A DNA stretch of 64,000 bases, taken from contig JBMNJO010000024.1 in the NCBI GenBank assembly GCA_050951725.1, positions 310,001 to 374,000 on the forward strand, in the 5' to 3' direction. The notes under the pieces were generated by a model that ran no database searches, had not been told where the DNA came from, and saw only the letters and a list, made by a program, of their open reading frames with translations. Source of the DNA: DTU052 sp050951725. Its GTDB lineage: Bacteria > Bacillota > Syntrophomonadia > Syntrophomonadales > DTU052. This document shows positions 59,212 through 64,000 of the stretch, one piece after another. The position numbers were made by a program, and so were the translations under genes. Each line of letters starts with the position of its first letter. Within the stretch, counting starts at the first letter, position 1.

Positions 59212-61368
59212 ATGATATCAACCAGGGAAAGTATCCTGAAATACATGAAACAGGACTCCTATCGTCCCCTCAATTATCAGGAACTCTTAGCGGCCCTGGA
59301 AGTCGAGGATGAGGCCGAATTCTCGGCATTACTAGGGCGCATGGAGAAGGATGGGGATATTGTAGTAACCCGTAAACACAAGTATGGAGTTCCGGAGAGA
59401 ATGAACCTGGTGCGAGGGGCGCTGCAGGTAAATGCAAAGGGGTTTGCCTTTCTATTACCTGATGACCCCAATCAGCCAGATGTATTCATATATGGCCGCG
59501 ACCTAAACGGCGCTATGCACAGGGACCGGGTCATGGTAAGAGTCAACCAGCGCCAGCACCACCCGGGGCAGAAGCCGGAAGGTGAGGTAATCAGAGCGAT
59601 TAACCGCGCCAATCAGGAAGTGGTAGGCACTTTTAAGAAGGGGAAAGCCATATCTCAGGTGATTCCTGATGATCCCCGGTTATTGTACCCGATAAACACC
59701 CGCAAAAGTACGAAGATCAAAGTAACAGAAGGACAGAAGGTACTGGTGAAGATAACTGCCTGGCCTGACCGGGATAAATTTGCCGAGGGAAAGATCGTGG
59801 AAGTACTGGGCAACAAGGGAGAGCCAGGTGTAGACATAAAGTGCATTGTAAAGAAATATGGCCTCAGCGAATTCTTCCCTAAAAAGGTGGAAAAGGCGGC
59901 CCAGGCTATACCAATGGCGGTGCTTCCAGAAGAGATTGAAGGACGTCGCGACCTGCGAAACCTCGACATGGTAACCATAGATGGTGACGATGCCAAAGAC
60001 CTGGATGATGCCGTCAGCATTACCCGCTTGGATAACGGGTACCGCCTGGGAGTTCATATCGCGGATGTGTCTCATTATGTGAAGGAAGGCAGTGTTATTG
60101 ACAAGGAAGCCTACCACCGGGGAACCAGTGTTTACCTGGTCGACCGGGTGATACCCATGCTGCCCCAGAGTCTTTCCAATGGCATTTGCAGCCTCAACGC
60201 CGGAGAAGACCGCCTGGCAATGACTGTAATGATGGATATAGATCCCGAAGGAGACATTATAGACTACGAGATCTTTAAGTCGGTTATCCGGGTCAATGAG
60301 CGCATGACATACAACAATGTCAACCGAATCCTTAAGGATCAGGAACCAGGCTTGATGGAGCGCTACCGTGACTACATTGATATGTTTACAACCATGCGGG
60401 AACTGGCGGATATCCTGCGGAAGCGCAAGTCTAACCGGGGTTCTCTGGATTTTGAGTTTCCCGAAACCAAGGTTATATTGGACGAACAAGGACTTCCAGT
60501 TGCTATCGAGAAGCGAAACCAGGATGTCGCCGAGTCGATAATCGAGGAGTTCATGATTCGAGCCAACGAGGTGGTGGCAAGTCACTGCAATGAGATGCAG
60601 CTGCCCACTCTCTACCGGGTACACGAGAAACCAGAAAATGAGGATTTGGACAATGTTGTTCGCATTCTGGCCCTCTTTAACCGTAGACTCAATAAAAAGA
60701 AGATTACACCGGAGGTACTCCAGCAGGTTCTAAACGACGTAAAAGGAAAGCCTGAGCAGCGGATAGTATCCACCATGATTCTCCGCTCCCTGAAACATGC
60801 CCGGTATTCGCCAATCCCCCTGGGACATTATGGCCTGGCATCACCCTATTACCTGCACTTTACCGCACCGATTCGGCGGTACCCTGACCTGCTGGTTCAC
60901 CGGGTCCTGACCCACATGCTGGAAAAGGGATCGGTGTCCGGAAAAAAGAAGGCCCAATGGGAGAGTCTGATGCCTCCGGCGGGCGAACAGTGTACCTCGC
61001 GGGAAATGCAGGCTGAGGAAGCTGAACGCGAATCCGTAGATATCAAGGCAGCCCAGTACATGAAGCAGTTTGTCGGTGAGACGTTCCCGGCAGTGATTTC
61101 ATCGATAACCGCCTTTGGTTTCTTCGTAGAACTGGAAAATACAATAGAGGGATTGGTTCATATATCATCGTTGGTTGATGATTACTATGTTTTTGATGAC
61201 CAGCAATTGATTCTGGTGGGTAACCACACCAAGAAAGTGTACCGGATTGGTGATGAGGTCGAAGTGGAATTGGTCAAGGTAAATGTAGAGGAGGCCAAAC
61301 TGGACTTCGAACTGACTGAACACCTACCCAGGAATGGTGCGAGACAGCGCAAGAAATACCATAGTTGA
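59212..61368 (+). CDS. rnr: Ribonuclease R
   Basis: Processive 3'-5' exoribonuclease that can degrade structured RNA and clears mRNA with tmRNA-SmpB. Its parts are an N-terminal helix-turn-helix-like region (1-60), two cold-shock domains (60-220), the RNB catalytic domain with VTIDGDDAKDLDDAVSI (Asp residues near 257-266), FTAPIRRYPDLLVHR, and a C-terminal S1 domain (GFFVELENTIEGLVHISSLVDDYY). It is 718 residues. AGGAAGGTGAATGA precedes the ATG. The 179-base gap before it shows only weak inverted repeats (CCGGTAA/TTACCGG; GGGCT/AGCCC). Confidence 0.96.
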   Translation: MISTRESILKYMKQDSYRPLNYQELLAALEVEDEAEFSALLGRMEKDGDIVVTRKHKYGVPERMNLVRGALQVNAKGFAFLLPDDPNQPDVFIYGRDLNGAMHRDRVMVRVNQRQHHPGQKPEGEVIRAINRANQEVVGTFKKGKAISQVIPDDPRLLYPINTRKSTKIKVTEGQKVLVKITAWPDRDKFAEGKIVEVLGNKGEPGVDIKCIVKKYGLSEFFPKKVEKAAQAIPMAVLPEEIEGRRDLRNLDMVTIDGDDAKDLDDAVSITRLDNGYRLGVHIADVSHYVKEGSVIDKEAYHRGTSVYLVDRVIPMLPQSLSNGICSLNAGEDRLAMTVMMDIDPEGDIIDYEIFKSVIRVNERMTYNNVNRILKDQEPGLMERYRDYIDMFTTMRELADILRKRKSNRGSLDFEFPETKVILDEQGLPVAIEKRNQDVAESIIEEFMIRANEVVASHCNEMQLPTLYRVHEKPENEDLDNVVRILALFNRRLNKKKITPEVLQQVLNDVKGKPEQRIVSTMILRSLKHARYSPIPLGHYGLASPYYLHFTAPIRRYPDLLVHRVLTHMLEKGSVSGKKKAQWESLMPPAGEQCTSREMQAEEAERESVDIKAAQYMKQFVGETFPAVISSITAFGFFVELENTIEGLVHISSLVDDYYVFDDQQLILVGNHTKKVYRIGDEVEVELVKVNVEEAKLDFELTEHLPRNGARQRKKYHS

Positions 61369-61385
61369 ACCGGTATTTGCAGTCC

Positions 61386-61414
61386 TTGACCAAGTATACT
61401 TCACGTTATATAAT
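61386..61414 (+). promoter_or_regulatory. Sigma-A promoter of smpB-ssrA
   Basis: TTGACC at 61386-61391, a 17-base spacer, TATAAT at 61409-61414. Confidence 0.85.
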
Positions 61415-61437
61415 GGTAGTCGAAGACAGCAGACATC

Positions 61438-61488
61438 AAACCCTGGCTACAGGTGGATCTTTACCATCGGGGCGAGGGTTTATTTTTC
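61438..61488 (+). other. Attenuator-like hairpin before smpB
   Basis: AAACCCT (61438-61444) can pair with AGGGTTT (61477-61483), followed by ATTTTT. The inner loop is 32 bases. It lies between the promoter and smpB and could be a leaky terminator. The evidence is modest. Confidence 0.4.
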
Positions 61489-61500
61489 GGGGTGAACCGG

Positions 61501-61968
61501 ATGAAGGAGAAAAACGTCAAAGTAGTAGTTGAAAACCGTAAGGCCCGACATGAGTATCATATTGATGATACCCTGGAAGCCGGATTGGTCCTGCAGGGGA
61601 CCGAGGTCAAATCCTTAAGGGCCGGCAAGGCCAACCTCCAGGACGCCTATGGTGAGATTAAGGACGGGGAAGCCTGGGTCATAAACTTTCATATCAGTCC
61701 TTATGAGCAAGGCAACCGTTTCAATCACGAGCCGAAGCGGCCCAAAAAACTACTGCTTCAACGCCGGGAAATAAACCGGCTTTACGGTCTGACGCAACAG
61801 AAAGGTTACACCCTGATTCCACTAAGAGTCTACTTTAAAAATGGCCTGGCCAAAATAATTATTGGTGTGGCAAGGGGTAAAAAGCTACATGACAAACGCC
61901 AGGACATCGCCGAACGAGACGCCAAACGCGATATTGATCGCATTGTTAAAGAAAGAGCATATAAATAA
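61501..61968 (+). CDS. smpB: SsrA-binding protein SmpB
   Basis: Partner protein that brings tmRNA to stalled ribosomes. It shows NRKARHEYHIDDTLEAGLVLQGTEVKSLRAGKANLQDAY, FNHEPKRPKKLLL and the C-terminal GVARGKKLHDKRQDIAERDAKRDI helix that enters the empty mRNA channel. ATG 61501 gives 155 residues, with GGGGTGAA upstream; an upstream in-frame ATG (61453) adds a non-conserved leader and is rejected. Its stop codon directly abuts ssrA. Confidence 0.97.
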   Translation: MKEKNVKVVVENRKARHEYHIDDTLEAGLVLQGTEVKSLRAGKANLQDAYGEIKDGEAWVINFHISPYEQGNRFNHEPKRPKKLLLQRREINRLYGLTQQKGYTLIPLRVYFKNGLAKIIIGVARGKKLHDKRQDIAERDAKRDIDRIVKERAYK

Positions 61969-62320
61969 GGGGGCGTAATGGTTTCGACGGGGGAAAAGGT
62001 GGAAAGAGCAGCGAGCCGAGTTGGTGCCAGCTCGTTAAAAAGGTACAAAAAAAAATAACTGCAAACGATAATTACGCACTAGCGGCTTAATGCCGCTCGT
62101 CCGGCCAGGATTCCTAACGGCCTGGTGCAGGGCGTCAATTAGTTAGGGTACCCTGAAAGCTCTTCTCTCTGGGGGCTTTTAAGGGGAAATTTACAGGGAT
62201 AGCTTGAGGGAAGCCTGTTCGTGGGCGTCCGGATAGCGAAATCCAAAACACGGACTGCGCTCGGAGATACTGTTTCTGTCGTTCTTTCGGACGGGGGTTC
62301 GACTCCCCCCGCCTCCACCA
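61969..62320 (+). ncRNA. ssrA: Transfer-messenger RNA (tmRNA)
   Basis: Rescues stalled ribosomes together with SmpB. The 5' end GGGGGCGTAATGGTTTCGAC and the 3' end GGGTTCGACTCCCCCCGCCTCCACCA fold into the tRNA-like domain (GGGGGCG with CGCCTCC, one G-T), CCA encoded. The tag frame begins at GCA 62061 and ends at TAA 62088-62090: A-N-D-N-Y-A-L-A-A, nine codons, one fewer than in many bacteria. The stop stands in the AGCGGC/GCCGCT hairpin. Length 352. The first base follows the smpB stop without a gap, so processing of a joint transcript is expected. Confidence 0.96.
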
Positions 62321-62329
62321 GATAATCTA

Positions 62330-62371
62330 CCATCTATTGATAAAAAGAATTTTATCTGTAGGTGGTTTTTA
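62330..62371 (+). terminator. Terminator of smpB-ssrA
   Basis: CCATCTA (62330-62336) with TAGGTGG (62359-62365), then a 2x2 internal loop, then GATAAAA with TTTTATC, loop AGAA, followed by TTTTTA. Confidence 0.88.
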
Positions 62372-62394
62372 TATTGCCTGAAAGGCCTGTTTTT

Positions 62395-62424
62395 AAGCCG
62401 TTCATGCGTTTTGCAGAGCGGCTT
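62395..62424 (+). other. Hairpin downstream of ssrA
   Basis: AAGCCG (62395-62400) pairs with CGGCTT (62419-62424), with TGC/GCA inside. A T-rich stretch follows at about 62431. It may be a second terminator or part of the element boundary. Confidence 0.45.
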
Positions 62425-62513
62425 TCTCGATTTTTGGTGGGTTATTCTCTTTTGATAAGAGGAAATCCTTCCACTTATTGTCATCGCGCCAGGAGGTAAT
62501 CGTTGAACTTTAG

Positions 62514-62562
62514 CAGGGTGTGTGCAAAGGGGGTGTGCATTTTCCAGAGGGGTGTGCAAACA
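62514..62562 (+). repeat. Three short GGGTGTG-type repeats
   Basis: GGGTGTGTGCAAA, GGGTGTGCATTTT and GGGTGTGCAAACA occur within 50 bases, each preceded by A or G residues. They lie between ssrA and the end of the recombinase gene. The whole non-coding stretch 62321-62643 otherwise holds only the two hairpins above. Confidence 0.7.
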
Positions 62563-62643
62563 GTCAAGCCCGGTCATTGGAAAAGAAAAAGCCTACAAAG
62601 CCGAAGCCCTGTACGCTTTTTGAGGATTCCTTTAAAGCACCTA

Positions 62644-64000
62644 TCATACTTCCGTGCCATCTTTAAAGCGAAAGTGCAACTTGCCGTCCTTGGTGACAGT
62701 GACTGTATCGACTGCTACCGCCCAAAGTCGCTCGTCAAACTCCTCGACCACGGACGGGCCGCTTTCCAGTTCGCGGATGAAGGTTCCAAGTGATAAGCTT
62801 TTAGCCTGCCGCTCTCGCTTCATTTCTTCTAATTGGTTGAAACGTTCCGTTGCTATACGGTGGCGTTCCCAATAGCGGTTGTTGCGTTCATTAAACTCGT
62901 CCTGGTTTTGGGCGATACGGGCGTTCTCATAAACGGCCTTTCGCAACAATTCAGCTACCACATCGATTTCCCGCTGGAGTCCTTTTAGTTCAGCATCAAT
63001 CTCTGTGCAGTTGCATAAGACTTCTTGGGCAAGGCGGCAGTTGGCGAGTATTTCATCGCGGTTGCCAATCAGCATGTTAAATGCCGTCAGAAATCGTTGC
63101 TTTATATCATCTTCAGTAACGTGCGGTGTTTGGCATGGTTTATCCCAGTTATATTTGTTATTGCACCGCCATACCGTGCGCCGATACTTGGTGTTGGAAC
63201 CCCAAACCTTGGAGCCGTAAAAACCGCCGCAGTCACCGCAAACGATTTTAGCTGAAAATGGGCTATGGCAACTGACTGGCCTACCGAGTTTTTTACGCCG
63301 TTCCATTTCAAGCTGCACCGCATCAAATTCGTCTGGCTCAATAATGGCAGGATGGCTATTCTGCACATAGTATTGAGGAACCTCACCCTCGTTGACTTTG
63401 GTGGTTTTAGTGAGAAAATCTACCGTGAAGCTTTTTTGCAGCAGAGCGTCACCCTTGTATTTCTCGTTAGTCAGAATGCTTATTACTGTCGCCACTTGCC
63501 AGGTTTTTTTCCCGGCTGGAGATGGGAGACCCAGATTGCCAAGGTGCTTGGCGATGGCTGAAGGCGTTTTGCCCTCAAGAAACATTCTGTAAATCAGCCG
63601 CACTGTTTCCGCTTCCTTTTCAACAATTTTAGGTAAGCCATCTTCCCCCTTTTCGTAGCCAAGGAAATGACGATAAGGCATGCTTACTTTCCCATCAGCC
63701 ATACGTTTGCGTTGGCCCCAGGTTACATTTTCAGAAATTGAACGGCTTTCTTCCTGTGCCAAGCTGGACATAATGGTGATCAAAAGCTCACCCTTACTGT
63801 CCAGCGTGTAAATGTTCTCCTTCTCGAAATAAACCTCAACGCCTTTTTCTTTTAGCTGGCGAACCGTAACCAGAGAATCAACTGTATTTCTCGCAAAGCG
63901 GCTGACTGATTTGGTAACAATCAGATCGATTTTTCCGTCCAGTGCATCGGCGACCATCTGCTTAAATCCATCGCGCTTTTTGGTATTGGTGGCGCTGATA
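62644..64000 (-). CDS. Large serine recombinase (N-terminus outside window)
   Basis: Site-specific integrase/resolvase of the serine family, as used by phages and integrative elements of Firmicutes. On the - strand about 451 residues are visible. The rest of the catalytic domain has TNTKKRDGFKQM, DLIVTKSVSRFARN and SSLAQEESRSISENVTWGQ. A recombinase domain follows (FLGYEKGEDGLPKIVEKEAETVRLIYRMFLEGKT, LTNEKYKGDALLQKS). A zinc ribbon follows (CGDCGGFYG...WRCNNKY...C), then a coiled coil (about residues 330-400). The catalytic serine lies beyond the window edge. It faces ssrA tail to tail, which suggests the edge of an inserted element. Confidence 0.93.
   Translation of the reverse strand, partial: ISATNTKKRDGFKQMVADALDGKIDLIVTKSVSRFARNTVDSLVTVRQLKEKGVEVYFEKENIYTLDSKGELLITIMSSLAQEESRSISENVTWGQRKRMADGKVSMPYRHFLGYEKGEDGLPKIVEKEAETVRLIYRMFLEGKTPSAIAKHLGNLGLPSPAGKKTWQVATVISILTNEKYKGDALLQKSFTVDFLTKTTKVNEGEVPQYYVQNSHPAIIEPDEFDAVQLEMERRKKLGRPVSCHSPFSAKIVCGDCGGFYGSKVWGSNTKYRRTVWRCNNKYNWDKPCQTPHVTEDDIKQRFLTAFNMLIGNRDEILANCRLAQEVLCNCTEIDAELKGLQREIDVVAELLRKAVYENARIAQNQDEFNERNNRYWERHRIATERFNQLEEMKRERQAKSLSLGTFIRELESGPSVVEEFDERLWAVAVDTVTVTKDGKLHFRFKDGTEV

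Noticed and set aside
59680..60624. 314-codon frame on the - strand
   Set aside because: It is the opposite strand of the RNase R catalytic domain, with no ribosome binding site or recognisable domain.
62139..62577. Two - strand frames across the end of ssrA
   Set aside because: They read the complement of the tmRNA tRNA-like domain and its terminator.

Overview
The window is a piece of chromosome from a Gram-positive anaerobe. The gene order ispD-ispF, gltX, cysE, cysS, mini-III, rlmB, yacP, sigH, rpmG, secE, nusG, rplKAJL, rpoBC, L7Ae-like, rpsLG, fusA, tuf and the S10/spc/alpha clusters is the classical Bacillus/Clostridium order. The presence of sigH, a T-box leader, CggR and an L10 leader agrees with this. 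A GlnRS gene, FAD-dependent ThyX, a membrane pyrophosphatase, an EF-Tu with a cysteine-rich insertion and moderate GC favour a Clostridia-type lineage, perhaps Syntrophomonadales. The genus cannot be fixed from the sequence alone. All genes are on the + strand except the last one.

Layout. 1-9.7 kb: isoprenoid enzyme IspDF (cut by the window edge), GlnRS, GluRS, a cysteine T-box operon (cysE-cysS-mrnC), then thyX, rlmB and the yacP/rae1 nuclease. 9.7-11.1 kb: sigH and a five-tRNA operon (Thr-Tyr-fMet-Thr-Met). 11.1-23.4 kb: tuf copy 1, rpmG-secE-nusG-rplK-rplA, an L10 leader with rplJ-rplL, a 0.66 kb non-coding stretch with three 39-bp tandem repeats, then rpoB-rpoC. 23.4-28.1 kb: str operon with tuf copy 2. 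28.1-43.5 kb: one run of S10, spc and alpha genes including secY, adk, map, infA and rpoA. 43.5-48 kb: ECF transporter energy module (ecfA1-A2-T), truA, rplM-rpsI. 48-55.1 kb: glycolytic operon cggR-gap-pgk-tpiA-gpmI-eno. 55.2-62.3 kb: secG, a divergent membrane pyrophosphatase, an esterase, rnr, smpB and the tmRNA gene ssrA. 62.3-64 kb: the edge of a probable mobile element, with a large serine recombinase gene on the - strand running off the window.

Together the genes make the translation and transcription apparatus with its regulators, lower glycolysis under one repressor, and the trans-translation/RNase R rescue module.

No undescribed multi-gene system (defence, CRISPR, biosynthetic) is visible. 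The observations most worth following are smaller: rpsE has no standard start codon at its expected N-terminus; the 240-nt leader before rpsJ can fold into alternative structures that expose or hide the ribosome binding site; CysRS carries a duplicated C-terminal domain; IspDF keeps a strong internal ribosome binding site; the membrane pyrophosphatase belongs to a divergent type; tandem repeats lie upstream of rpoB; and a serine recombinase lies directly next to ssrA.
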